DNA of 64,000 nucleotides from Gordonia zhenghanii (GTDB taxonomy: Bacteria > Actinomycetota > Actinomycetes > Mycobacteriales > Mycobacteriaceae), in NCBI RefSeq assembly GCF_021738965.1, contig NZ_JAKKOQ010000016.1, forward strand, positions 1-64,000, in the 5' to 3' direction. The position numbers and the translations under genes were made by a program. Of this stretch, positions 1-8,646 are shown in pieces (the stretch's first letter is position 1; each line of letters starts with the position of its first letter). The notes under the pieces are model-generated. The model did not search any database. It had not been told where the DNA came from and saw nothing but the letters and a program-made list of their open reading frames with translations.

Positions 1-788
1 CCGCCGACAGCGACGACCCGGACCTGGTGCCGGCCGCAGAGAATCCCGACCTGAACGAGATGGTGGTGACCACTGATGAGGAGGGCCGGATCACCGCGAC
101 CGCGGATCTCGACGTTCTCACCGGGGAAGAGTTGCAGGCCGCGCTCGACCCACTGTGTCGGCCAGTACCGTCCCCGGACGGCTCACCCGACCCACGCAGT
201 ACGGGTCAACGTCGCGCGGACGCACTCGGGCAGATCATCCGCACCTACCTCGCCGGCTCCGAACGCCCGAGCAGTGGCGGCGTCCTACCCCACGCCACCC
301 TGATCGTCCCCACCGTCCGGGCGCCAGGAGAGGAGGTCGCCCGGTTCGGGTTCGCTGGCCCGGTCTCCCCGGCCACGGTCGGACTCGCGTTGTGTACCGC
401 CGCCGTCACCGCCGTCCGGGTCGACGGTGAGGGGGTTCCGCTCGATGTGGGGCGCGAGCACCGGTTGTTCACGCCGGGGATCCGGAAGGCACTCGCGGTC
501 CGTGATGGCGGGTGCGCGTTCCCCGGCTGCGGGCGCCCGGTCTCCTGGACCGACGCGCACCACTGCACCCCGTGGGCCCACGGTGGAGACACCTCGGTCG
601 GTAACGGAGTCCTGTTGTGTCGGATGCACCACGTGAAAATCCACCACACCGGATGGGAGGTGTTCATCGGCCACGACGGACACCCCTGGTTCCGCGAACC
701 CACCGACCCGCAGCACCCGAACCGGCACCGCGAACCACTCCGGTCACACGCACGACGCACCATGACCGCCCACCCCACCGCAGTATGA
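1..788 (+). CDS. HNH endonuclease / DUF222 family protein (3' part only)
   Basis: The reading frame is open from the first bases of the window, so the N-terminal part (normally the helical DUF222 domain) lies outside. The C-terminal half carries a clear HNH nuclease module: a CAFPGCGRP zinc-knuckle-like start, then DAHHCTPWAHGG with the catalytic histidine pair, then NGVLLCRMHHVKIHH, and a tryptophan-rich end (GWEVFIG, PWFREP). This architecture is found in large, highly repetitive actinobacterial families of DUF222-HNH proteins whose role is unsettled; many are thought to be mobile or recombination hot spots. The first start codon visible (GTG at 27) is internal. No partner gene is visible downstream. 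The HNH call is firm; the biological role is not known. Confidence 0.85.
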   Translation, partial: ADSDDPDLVPAAENPDLNEMVVTTDEEGRITATADLDVLTGEELQAALDPLCRPVPSPDGSPDPRSTGQRRADALGQIIRTYLAGSERPSSGGVLPHATLIVPTVRAPGEEVARFGFAGPVSPATVGLALCTAAVTAVRVDGEGVPLDVGREHRLFTPGIRKALAVRDGGCAFPGCGRPVSWTDAHHCTPWAHGGDTSVGNGVLLCRMHHVKIHHTGWEVFIGHDGHPWFREPTDPQHPNRHREPLRSHARRTMTAHPTAV

Positions 789-955
789 GAGTCGTATCTC
801 TCGTCTACTGCGGGAACGCCTGGTAGCAGCCAAAAATGGAGCGGGCGGCAGGAACGGCTCGCACGATAGCGGTGCCGCAGACGACGGCCCGGTCTGTACG
901 GTGCAAGAAGAAGACCGCATGAAACCACGCACGATTATTGAGCGAAAGGACATGC

Positions 956-2212
956 ATGGCTACGCCTGCACCGACGTCATCGACCAAGGCGCCGAAGGAG
1001 CCCGACAAGGGATATGTGGCGCTACTCGGCTGGAGCCTGGGAGCGATTGAGGCACTCGACGCCTTCGACCGGCGATACGTGGTGGTCGCCCCCGACTGGG
1101 CCGAAGAGTATTGCACCGAACACGACATTCCTTATCTCCCCTGGAACTTCGAGCGGCTCAACGATCGTTCGATGGAGATCGCCGAGACGCTGCAGGAAAT
1201 GGGCGTCGACGTCGCCATCCCGCTGTTCGAGGAGACGGTCGAGTGGGCCGGCGCCATCAACTCGGTCCTGATGGACAAGCCCCGCCTGTTCGGACAGGCC
1301 ATGCTTCTCCGCGACAAGGCGCTGATGAAGCGCCGAGCCCAGCTCGGCGGCATCCGCGTCGGCATCTTCGAGGAGGCGCACGACCGCGAAGACGTGATCC
1401 GGTTCCTGCGGCGCGTCAACCAGACGCTCCTCAAGCTCGACGGCGACCCGAACGACCCGATCCACCTCAAGGCGTTCGACAAGGCCGGTTGCTTGGGTCA
1501 CCGCGTCGTCCGCACTCCGGACGACGTCGACTCGATTCCGGACGAGGAGTTTCCGGTCCTGATGGAATCGCACCTGGACGGCTGGGAGTTCGCGGTCGAG
1601 GCGTGGATCCACAACGGCAAGATCAAGTTCCTCAACATCTCCGAGTACGTGACACTCGGATACTCGGTGTTCGTGCCCGCGACTCCGGAACTCGAGAAGT
1701 ACCGGCCGCAGATCACCGCTCAGATCGAGAAGCTGATCAAGGCCTTCGACATCGACTTCGGCTTCGTCCATCCCGAGTACTTCGTCACCAACGACGGCGA
1801 GATGTACTTCGGTGAGGTCGCGTACCGGCCGCCAGGGTTCAAGGTCTTCGAACTCCTCGAGCGCGCCTACGGATTCAACGCATACCAGGGCATGGTGCTC
1901 GCGTTCGACCCGAAGACCACCGAGGAGGAGATCGACGCGTTCTTCCCGAACGAAGTGGTCGACGCGAACGGTGTCGCCGGATGTTTCGGCGTCTACCCGC
2001 GACGTCGCGTGGTGTCGTCACTGGAAGTCCCCGAGGAGACGGCCGACGACGACTACTACGAGACCAACGACCTCGCGGCCCCGCTCGAAGAGACCGTCAC
2101 CAAGCGGACCGCGTTCGGTACTCACTGGGGTCTCCTGTACTTCTTCGGTGACGATCCGTATCGGATGCGCGACCTGTTGAAGAGGCAGGAAGAACTCGAC
2201 TTCTACGTATAA
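956..2212 (+). CDS. ATP-grasp domain ligase, paralogue 1 (paired with papain-like protein)
   Basis: A 418-aa ATP-grasp protein of the carbamoyl-phosphate-synthase-like type: a Rossmann-like N-terminal part ending in DVAIPLFEETVEW, a central ATP-grasp region with EFPVLMESHLDGWEF, and the C-terminal metal/ATP site GEVAYRPPGF. Such enzymes join a carboxylate to an amine or thiol through an acyl phosphate; the substrate here is unknown. In the usual E-x-N-x-R metal site the Asn position is Ala (EVAYR). I chose ATG 956 because GAAAGGA lies 5 bp upstream; the frame stays open to a TTG at 938. The next gene starts 14 bp downstream on the same strand, so the two are very likely one operon and one process. 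Two other ATP-grasp paralogues lie at 6407-7600 and 15981-17153. Confidence 0.8.
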   Translation: MATPAPTSSTKAPKEPDKGYVALLGWSLGAIEALDAFDRRYVVVAPDWAEEYCTEHDIPYLPWNFERLNDRSMEIAETLQEMGVDVAIPLFEETVEWAGAINSVLMDKPRLFGQAMLLRDKALMKRRAQLGGIRVGIFEEAHDREDVIRFLRRVNQTLLKLDGDPNDPIHLKAFDKAGCLGHRVVRTPDDVDSIPDEEFPVLMESHLDGWEFAVEAWIHNGKIKFLNISEYVTLGYSVFVPATPELEKYRPQITAQIEKLIKAFDIDFGFVHPEYFVTNDGEMYFGEVAYRPPGFKVFELLERAYGFNAYQGMVLAFDPKTTEEEIDAFFPNEVVDANGVAGCFGVYPRRRVVSSLEVPEETADDDYYETNDLAAPLEETVTKRTAFGTHWGLLYFFGDDPYRMRDLLKRQEELDFYV

Positions 2213-2226
2213 GGAATGATCGGGCG

Positions 2227-4206
2227 ATGGAAGACTCTCAACCGAGCCCGGCGCTGACCTCGCGGGTGGAGCAACTCGATCACGCGGTGACGTCGATGCG
2301 CGAGGCGCCCGATTACACCAAGTCGGCGAAGCTGCGCCGAGTGTTGGACTCGCTGCGCCGGGTGCTCACCCAAGACGGTGGCCCCGGTGCCGTCCGCGAA
2401 CGCGCACAGGTGATCGAGGCTGCCGGCGTCTTCGGCGGAACAGACTGGGACAGTCCCGCGATTCTGGTCCCGGCGCTGGCCGGCCCGAGCCTGCACAGCG
2501 AGAACGTCGACACCGTGGTCTTGGAAGCGGTCAGCGAACTGCGTCTGGTGGCGATCGCCCAGGGCGACTACGAGCACGCGGACATGACAGCCGACGATGC
2601 GCGACGCTTCCTGTCGCAGGTCCTCGCGATCAACCTCGACCTTCTCCTCGCGGCGCCCTCGGAGGCCGAGCGTGTCCAACAGGGCAAGTCGGCGACGATG
2701 ACCCGCGATGTCGTGGCATACATCGTGGACCAGATCGGTTACGCGGCAGTGCTGGACGAGTTGGGCGACGAGATCTGGCGAATCCTGCGGCAACGGCCGA
2801 TCCAGGTGGACCACGTGAAGGCGATGGTCACCCGAATCGCCATCGTGCGCAGCGACCCCGACACCGAGCACGGCGCCGCCGGACAAGGACTGGACCGACT
2901 GACCACTGCGCTCTTCGGCCCCACCGAAGCGTGCCGTGAAGACCCGGGCACCGACGTGTACCTGTCGCGTATCGAGGCGATGGACGTCGAAGCGCTCGAA
3001 TCGGAGGCTCGCGGCTTCGCCCGCGCGATGCACGACACCGGACTGGTCTCCGCGTACCACGCCGTCCTGGTCACGTATCTCGCCGAATCGAACGTGTACC
3101 TGCTGCCCGAAGTCCTCGGCGTCTCCGAGGTCGGCCGCAACTGCATGCTCCGCTACGCCGACCTCGTGCAAGAACTGATCCGACGGGCGGTCTCGCCGCA
3201 GAACGCCCAGTGCCTGTACGGGCTGGCACTGCTGCTCGACCGCGGCATCCTGCACCAGCCGCCCGTCGTTCCGTCGCTGTGGCGTCAACTCGCTCTCAAA
3301 CTCGCACCCCGAGTGCGGGAACGACTGCAGTCCGCCTTCGGGCCTGCGGTGGAGCCGGAGTCATTCCTACTCGGCGGCCTCCTCTCGATGCTCGGCCAGC
3401 CCCTCGGCGTCGGCCAGGGCGACAACCCCACCTGCCAGTCCGCGCGCGCACTCTCGATGTGGGCGTACAACGACCCGGACTACCTGCTACAGGTAGTCGC
3501 GTGGGCAGCGCGCGACGACGAGGTGACCGCGCACTTCGAAGGGCAGTCGATCTCGTCCTCCGACCTCATCGCCGGGGTCGCTTCCGGGGACCCCATCGAC
3601 CTCGACCCCGTCTCACTGTTGGTGGTGCCGCACCTGGACCGCATCTACGCCGAGATGATCCGGCGATGCGCCGACCGGCCGGGCGATCCGCATCGGTGGG
3701 TCAATCCCGAATTCCACGGCTGGTGGGCGGCACGCGGCTTCCGGATCAACGTCGACGTCGGGACCGGAAGTCTCGACGCGCCCGACGAGTTCATCCGGCG
3801 GTTCTACGCCGCGTACCACCCGGAGTACAACGGCAACCAGCCGCTGATCCACCCGCAGCCCGCCGGCATCGCCTTCACCGACAGCGCAGCCCGCTATGTC
3901 GGCTGGCACGCGATCACCATCCTGCGGGTGGCGAACGATCCAGACGGCGTCGTTCGCGTCTACTTCTTCAATCCGAACAACGACTCCGGGCAGGATTGGG
4001 GTGACGACGTCGTCGTCGGCACGGCGGGCAACGGAGAACGTCCAGGAGAAGGCTCACTGCCGTTCGACCAGTTCGCGTCACGCCTGTACATCTTCCACGC
4101 CGATCCGCTCGAGGACGGCTCAGCCGACCTGGTTCCGGACGCCGACGTCGCCCGCGTGCTCGGATACGTGGAACGCAGTTGGGGCGTCGGCCGGATGCCC
4201 GCCTGA
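2227..4206 (+). CDS. Large protein with a putative papain-like Cys-His-Asn site
   Basis: A 659-aa protein with no family I can name. Roughly residues 1-380 look helical and soluble; the C-terminal third looks like a cysteine-peptidase or acyltransferase fold. Visible there are Q397 six residues before C403 in GQGDNPTCQSARAL (the papain spacing for the oxyanion Gln and nucleophile Cys), H561 in VGWHAITILRV, and N582 to N585 followed by QDWGDD, like the papain Asn/Trp region. No signal peptide or membrane segment is evident, so it is probably cytoplasmic. It follows the ATP-grasp gene by 14 bp, with AAGGA overlapping that gene's stop region. Its 3' end overlaps the convergent MFS gene by about 87 bp. 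Inference: it hydrolyses, transfers or matures an amide made by the ATP-grasp partner. Confidence 0.6.
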   Translation: MEDSQPSPALTSRVEQLDHAVTSMREAPDYTKSAKLRRVLDSLRRVLTQDGGPGAVRERAQVIEAAGVFGGTDWDSPAILVPALAGPSLHSENVDTVVLEAVSELRLVAIAQGDYEHADMTADDARRFLSQVLAINLDLLLAAPSEAERVQQGKSATMTRDVVAYIVDQIGYAAVLDELGDEIWRILRQRPIQVDHVKAMVTRIAIVRSDPDTEHGAAGQGLDRLTTALFGPTEACREDPGTDVYLSRIEAMDVEALESEARGFARAMHDTGLVSAYHAVLVTYLAESNVYLLPEVLGVSEVGRNCMLRYADLVQELIRRAVSPQNAQCLYGLALLLDRGILHQPPVVPSLWRQLALKLAPRVRERLQSAFGPAVEPESFLLGGLLSMLGQPLGVGQGDNPTCQSARALSMWAYNDPDYLLQVVAWAARDDEVTAHFEGQSISSSDLIAGVASGDPIDLDPVSLLVVPHLDRIYAEMIRRCADRPGDPHRWVNPEFHGWWAARGFRINVDVGTGSLDAPDEFIRRFYAAYHPEYNGNQPLIHPQPAGIAFTDSAARYVGWHAITILRVANDPDGVVRVYFFNPNNDSGQDWGDDVVVGTAGNGERPGEGSLPFDQFASRLYIFHADPLEDGSADLVPDADVARVLGYVERSWGVGRMPA

Positions 4207-5718
4207 CGTTCGGCGTTCACTCGTGTCGTGGCGCAGCGCCCAGGCGCCAAGGACCGCCGCGACGAGGCAGACGCCGACCGCCACCCACGTCGCCTGCCCG
4301 AGCCCGTCCACGAACACGTCGGCGACGACGACACGGATCTGTTCCGATGCCGCCTGCGGGGCACGGCCTGCCACCTCCGCGCCGGCCATCACCGACTGCT
4401 GAGCGATCTCGCTCACTTCGGCCGGAACGCCCAATCGGTCGAGACGCAGTCCGACGTTCGCGGCGTAGACCGACGTCATCACCGACCCCAGCACGGCGAC
4501 GCCCAGAGTGCCGCCGACCTCCCTCGTCGTATCGTTGATCGCCGAGCCGGCTCCGGTCTGATGCTCGGGGAGCGCGTCCATGATCACCTGAGTGCACGGC
4601 CCCGAGATCATCGCGAGCCCCGCGGCCATCAGCATCATCGACCAGATGATCAGACCGAAGTAGGTCGACTGCCGATCGGTCAGTTCCACCACCGCGAACC
4701 CCGAGGCCATCAGCAACGCGCCCGCGGCAGCCACGGTTCGCGGACCGAATCGGTGCGAGAACGCCATCGCCACCGGTGACAGCACTGCGACAACGACCGC
4801 GAACGGCAGAGTTCGAATACCGGCCTGCAGCGGCGTGTAGCCCATAACGCCCTGGAAGAACTGGGTGATCAGGAAGATGAAGCCGAACAGGGCGAAGAAG
4901 GCGACGCTGATCATCCCGGCCGCCGCCGCGAACCTCCTGTTGGCGAACAGTCGGACGTTGAAGATCGGGTGGGCGCTTCGCGCCTGATGGACGACGAAGA
5001 CCACCAATACCGCGACCGCGACGAGGAGACCACCGATCGTCCGCACCGTCGCCCAGCCGACCGACGGTCCTTCGATCACGGAGTACGTCAGCAATCCGAG
5101 GCCGACGACCGACAGCGCGATGCCAGTGGCGTCCAACCGGTGAAGCAGTGCCGGCCGCCGTTCCGGAGCGCGCACCGCAACCACGATCGCGGCTGCAGCG
5201 ACAGCACCGAAGGGGACGTTGACCCAGAACACCGACGCCCAGGAGAAGTGGTTCAGCAGCCATCCGCCCAACACCGGTCCGACCGCGACCGCCGCTCCCG
5301 ACGTCGCGGCCCAGACGCCGACCGCAGTCGCCCGCTCCCTGGCCTCCGGAAACGCCGCGATGATCAACGCGAGCGTCGCCGGAAATACCAGGGCCGCGAA
5401 CATACCGAGCCCCGCACGCGCCGCGATCAACTGCCCGAGAGTCGTCGAGGCGGCCGCGGCGACCGAGACGACCACGAATCCACCGATGCCGGCCAGGAGC
5501 ATGCGCCGATGACCGAATCGGTCGCCGAGGTAGCCACCTGTCAGCAGGAGACCCGCGAAGACCAGCGTGTATGCGTCGACGATCCATTGCAGACCGGATA
5601 CTCCGGCGCCGAGATCCCGGCTCATAGTCGGCAACGCCACGTTCACGATCGTGTTGTCGACCATCACCAGGAGCTCGGCGATGCACAGCGCCACGAGCGC
5701 AGCCCATCTGTTTCTCAT
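4120..5718 (-). CDS. DHA2-family MFS drug/proton antiporter (EmrB/QacA type)
   Basis: A 532-aa polytopic inner-membrane exporter. The first helix LVMVDNTIVNVALPTM carries the DHA2 signature around D-x-T-I-V-N-V-A-L-P, followed by GGYLGDRFGHRR (MFS motif A) and WVNVPFG after helix 5; the length fits the 14-helix DHA2 group. ATG 5718 is preferred over ATG 5730, because GGGGAGA sits just upstream of 5718 and would be coding otherwise. The C-terminal tail overlaps the convergent papain-like gene. A TetR gene is divergent from it, and the 105 bp between them holds two copies of one operator, so the exporter is almost certainly repressed by that TetR and induced by its ligand. Confidence 0.9.
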   Translation of the reverse strand: MRNRWAALVALCIAELLVMVDNTIVNVALPTMSRDLGAGVSGLQWIVDAYTLVFAGLLLTGGYLGDRFGHRRMLLAGIGGFVVVSVAAAASTTLGQLIAARAGLGMFAALVFPATLALIIAAFPEARERATAVGVWAATSGAAVAVGPVLGGWLLNHFSWASVFWVNVPFGAVAAAAIVVAVRAPERRPALLHRLDATGIALSVVGLGLLTYSVIEGPSVGWATVRTIGGLLVAVAVLVVFVVHQARSAHPIFNVRLFANRRFAAAAGMISVAFFALFGFIFLITQFFQGVMGYTPLQAGIRTLPFAVVVAVLSPVAMAFSHRFGPRTVAAAGALLMASGFAVVELTDRQSTYFGLIIWSMMLMAAGLAMISGPCTQVIMDALPEHQTGAGSAINDTTREVGGTLGVAVLGSVMTSVYAANVGLRLDRLGVPAEVSEIAQQSVMAGAEVAGRAPQAASEQIRVVVADVFVDGLGQATWVAVGVCLVAAVLGAWALRHDTSERRTSGGHPADAPTAFHVSEHAGDVGVRNQVG

Positions 5719-5739
5719 GGTTCTCCCCATATCGTTCAG

Positions 5740-5757
5740 TAGTACGTTGTTCTACAA
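5740..5757. promoter_or_regulatory. Putative TetR operator copy 1 (MFS side)
   Basis: The sequence TAGTACGTTGTTCTACAA matches the second site at 5794-5814 in inverted orientation; the 13-bp core CGTTGTTCTACAA is an exact reverse complement. Within it lies the imperfect palindrome AGtAC-N3-GTTCT. It sits just upstream of the MFS start and is therefore placed to repress the exporter. Confidence 0.6.
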
Positions 5758-5793
5758 CAGAAGAACACCGTGCTATTGGTGCTGTCAAGGGTT

Positions 5794-5814
5794 TTGTAGA
5801 ACAACGTTCTGTAA
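5794..5814. promoter_or_regulatory. Putative TetR operator copy 2 (regulator side)
   Basis: A 21-bp near-palindrome, TT-GT-AGAAC-N3-GTTCT-GT-AA, ending 9 bp before the TetR start codon. The AGAAC-N3-GTTCT core is perfect. Its position suggests autoregulation of the TetR gene. Confidence 0.6.
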
Positions 5815-5823
5815 CCTGAGGGC

Positions 5824-6405
5824 ATGACTGACACGTCTTCCCGGGCCGCACGAACACCCGCAGCGCACATCCGCGCCGCGCTCGTGGCTGCGGGCCGGAA
5901 GATCCTGGAGGAGGAGGGGCCCACCGGGTTGACTGTGCGGGCGGTCGCAGGCGCCGCAGGCGTCGCACCGATGGGCGTCTACAACCACTTCGAAGGCAAG
6001 AACGGACTGCTCGACGCAGTCGTCACGGACGGTTTCCGCGAGTTCGCCACGATCATCGCGGCGACCGACGCCGACCCCACTGCGCGATTGGCTGAATCCG
6101 GCCGCGGCTACCGCCGTTTCGCGATCGCCAATCCCACGGTCTACTCGCTGATGTTCGCCAAAGACTGCAATCCAGACGTGGAGTCGGCGACGAACGCGTT
6201 CGAGGTGATCGTCGAGATCGTGCGGTACGGCCAGACCGGCGGCGTCATCCGCGACGGCGACCCGAACCAACTGGCGATGAACATCTGGTCCTGCGTCCAC
6301 GGCGCCGTCAGCTTGGAACTCGCCACGCCCCAGCCGCCGTCCGTCGACATGCAGGCCAACTACGAGAGCGTCATCGCGCTGATCGGGCGCGGCATCGCGC
6401 CCTGA
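5824..6405 (+). CDS. TetR/AcrR-family repressor of the adjacent MFS exporter
   Basis: A 193-aa regulator with an N-terminal TetR helix-turn-helix (LTVRAVAGAAGVAPMGVYNHFEGKNG, roughly residues 38-65) and a C-terminal ligand domain of the WHG/TetR_C_13 type (RRFAIANPTVYSLMF, WSCVHGAVSLEL). It is divergent from the DHA2 MFS gene with paired AGAAC-N3-GTTCT operators between them, the standard layout for a ligand-responsive efflux switch. The stop is one base from the convergent stop of ATP-grasp paralogue 2. The inducer cannot be deduced from the sequence. Confidence 0.88.
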   Translation: MTDTSSRAARTPAAHIRAALVAAGRKILEEEGPTGLTVRAVAGAAGVAPMGVYNHFEGKNGLLDAVVTDGFREFATIIAATDADPTARLAESGRGYRRFAIANPTVYSLMFAKDCNPDVESATNAFEVIVEIVRYGQTGGVIRDGDPNQLAMNIWSCVHGAVSLELATPQPPSVDMQANYESVIALIGRGIAP

Positions 6406-6406
6406 C

Positions 6407-7600
6407 TCACACCTCGATCGGCGATCCGTCGTACAGGACGTCGAAGAACTGGGTCGCAACCAGAGTCTCGCCCTTGTCTCGATCCATGCCGAGCGATTTC
6501 CGGTAGGCATAGACGTGCTGCAACGACAGCGCTGAGTAGAGCAGCGGTTTCACATCGTGCTTGCCCGCGTACACGTCCGACGAGCCCTTCGCAGCGTGCA
6601 GGTCCGATTTCAGTTTGGACGGGTGCATCAGGAGGTCGCGCAGGACTGCCGACTCGATGGCCTTCTTGCGCCCCGCGGGTACGACGACCAGATTGCTCGG
6701 CGCGAACATCGCCGTGTCGAACTCTTCGGTGGTCGCGATGGTGCAGCCGTCAGTCGGACGTGGATTGCACTCCACCATGTAGTGAGTGCCGTCGTCGGTC
6801 TTCATGTAGTCGAAGCTGATCTGTCCGTGCCAGTTGAGTTCCTTCGCGAACTTCTGCGCGGCGGCGAGGGTCTCCGGTGCGTCGACCGACTCGAACACGA
6901 TGCCGCCGCGGTCGTCGATCGTCAACGCATGCTCGTAGGTCGAGTGCAGAACGATCTCACCGTGATGCGCGACGCTCCAACTGCAGCGGTCCACGCCTTT
7001 GAGGTACTGCTGGACGAGCCACGGATTGTCAGCCGTCGGCACGATCGCGTCGACGCTCGACTCACCGGCGAGCGGACCGGTGTTAGTGATGATGTCCATG
7101 CCACCGCGCCCATACGCGGCGCGGGCGAACCAGTGCTCCCACCTCTGGGTGGCTGCCACGAACTCGTCGTGAGTCCGGGCCGTGACTGGCTCGGCGACGG
7201 GCAGTCCGAAGTCCTTGCACATCTGGGTGAACGAGACCTTGTCGTGCACTCGGTGCAGGGTGTCCAGGTCGGGGAAGAAGAGCTCGACGCCGGGATGAGC
7301 GGCCAGAATCTTCTCGCGCGCCGCGGCGAGGTAGAACACCTCCTCGAACATGGGAACTACCCAGTTCACGTCGTACTTCCCGATCAGCTCGATGACGGCG
7401 TCGATGAACGCCGCGGATTCCTGAGTCGGGGCGGGGGTGATCGCGTGATCGCGCGCGCCCCGCGAATGGCTGCCGGGCGACGCTCTGAACGTGTCCGTCG
7501 CGATCACGTGCCGGCCGGCCTCACCGAACTTGCGGATCTCATCCACGGCGAACGGCATGCGAGAGGTGGTCGCGAGAACACGAGTATCGACTGAGCTCAT
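6407..7600 (-). CDS. ATP-grasp domain ligase, paralogue 2
   Basis: A 397-aa ATP-grasp enzyme. The N-terminal domain contains VNWVVPMFEEVFYLAA, equivalent to the IPLFEE segment of paralogue 1 and the IPIHEE of paralogue 3. The nucleotide-binding part has WFARAAYGRGGMD and NPWLVQQYLKG, and the C-terminal metal site is YMVECNPRPTDG with the canonical E-x-N-P-R. ATG 7600 gives MSSVDTRVLATTSRMP, a typical start for this fold; an upstream GTG extends the frame through unlikely sequence. No clear Shine-Dalgarno site is seen, so it may be leaderless. The MerR-HEAT gene ends 80 bp upstream on the same strand, so cotranscription is possible. Substrate unknown. Confidence 0.78.
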   Translation of the reverse strand: MSSVDTRVLATTSRMPFAVDEIRKFGEAGRHVIATDTFRASPGSHSRGARDHAITPAPTQESAAFIDAVIELIGKYDVNWVVPMFEEVFYLAAAREKILAAHPGVELFFPDLDTLHRVHDKVSFTQMCKDFGLPVAEPVTARTHDEFVAATQRWEHWFARAAYGRGGMDIITNTGPLAGESSVDAIVPTADNPWLVQQYLKGVDRCSWSVAHHGEIVLHSTYEHALTIDDRGGIVFESVDAPETLAAAQKFAKELNWHGQISFDYMKTDDGTHYMVECNPRPTDGCTIATTEEFDTAMFAPSNLVVVPAGRKKAIESAVLRDLLMHPSKLKSDLHAAKGSSDVYAGKHDVKPLLYSALSLQHVYAYRKSLGMDRDKGETLVATQFFDVLYDGSPIEV

Positions 7601-7680
7601 ATCCGAGACGGTATCTGCAGATGTCCGACGACTCTCCCCGATGGCACAGCTACCGCCTGCGGTCTGGCACAGATACGAGC

Positions 7681-8643
7681 TCACCCGTCCGTGAGCAGAT
7701 ACTTCGCGATGACCGCGACCCCGTCGTCCGGGTCGTCGACGAGCTCGCGAAGCGCGGATTCGGCGGCACGGCCACCGATCTCACCGAGCGCCTGCGCGAT
7801 CCGACGGCGGACAGCGGCATCGTCTCCGAGCCTGGCGACCAACCCCTGGACGGCGTCGCCGCCTGCGATCGACGCCAATGCCTCGGCCGCATCGACGTCG
7901 GCCACCCCGGCGACCACCAGGTCGATCAGCTCGGGCACCACGTCGCGTTCACCGCGCTCGACGAGCCCGAGCACCGCACGGCTTCGTACGCCCGGATCCG
8001 TGTCCGACACCGCAGACCTCAAGGCTGCGGTCGCAGTCTCACCCGTTGTCTCCACCAGCGTCAGAACTGCTCGCCGCCGCAGCTCGACGTCGTCGTCGGC
8101 GAGGACCGACACCAACACGTCGGTGACGTCGTCGCCGGACCTCGACAGCGCCCAGCGCAGCGCCCCCGCGACGTTGAGATCGCTTTCCGCGAGTACGGCC
8201 CGCGCCAGCACCTCGCCCGCCACCGCGTCGCCCGCCAACGCGGCGCGCTGTCGGCCCGACGGGTCCTCAGAGTCGAGCCCGGACAACAGAGCGACGACGT
8301 CGAGGACTTGTTCCCAGTCGTCGGGTCCGGAGTCGACGACCTGTCGCAGCCGGTCCAGCAGCGCTCGTTCGCGCACGATCCGCTGTTCGGTGCGCGCCGC
8401 GAGGTCGGCGACGACGTCGCCGGGCGCGAACGTCGGGTCGTCGAGGGCCTGGCCGACCTCCCGCAGGGAAAGCCCCAGAGCGCGAAGGCTTTCGACGTGG
8501 AAGATGCGGACGATGTCGTCGGCCCCGTACTCGCGGTACCCGGCCGACGATCGTCCGCTCGGCGTCACGATGCCGAGCGCCTCATAGTGGCGGAGCATCC
8601 GCGCACTCACGCCCGATCGCCTAGCCACCTCTCCGATCCGCAC
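7681..8643 (-). CDS. MerR-family regulator with C-terminal HEAT-repeat domain
   Basis: A 320-aa protein. Residues 1-75 form a MerR winged helix (MRIGEVARRSGVSARMLRHY, then GYREYGADD); a dimerisation helix follows, and roughly residues 140-320 are HEAT repeats (ELRRRAVLTLVETTG, GVRSRAVLGLVERG, AVRRRIAQALGEIGG). The C-terminal part therefore replaces the usual MerR metal or drug pocket by a protein-binding alpha-solenoid. The GTG start lies 3 bp after the stop of the upstream HEAT gene, so translation is probably coupled. A natural inference is that the neighbouring HEAT protein, or a common partner, controls DNA binding. Target promoters are not evident. Confidence 0.85.
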   Translation of the reverse strand: MRIGEVARRSGVSARMLRHYEALGIVTPSGRSSAGYREYGADDIVRIFHVESLRALGLSLREVGQALDDPTFAPGDVVADLAARTEQRIVRERALLDRLRQVVDSGPDDWEQVLDVVALLSGLDSEDPSGRQRAALAGDAVAGEVLARAVLAESDLNVAGALRWALSRSGDDVTDVLVSVLADDDVELRRRAVLTLVETTGETATAALRSAVSDTDPGVRSRAVLGLVERGERDVVPELIDLVVAGVADVDAAEALASIAGGDAVQGLVARLGDDAAVRRRIAQALGEIGGRAAESALRELVDDPDDGVAVIAKYLLTDG

Positions 8644-8646
8644 CGG

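Noticed and set aside
4217-5968. A 583-codon minus-strand frame over the MFS gene
   Set aside because: It is in another frame of the same region; the DHA2 MFS frame carries the motifs, and this one is arginine-rich with no hydrophobic helices.
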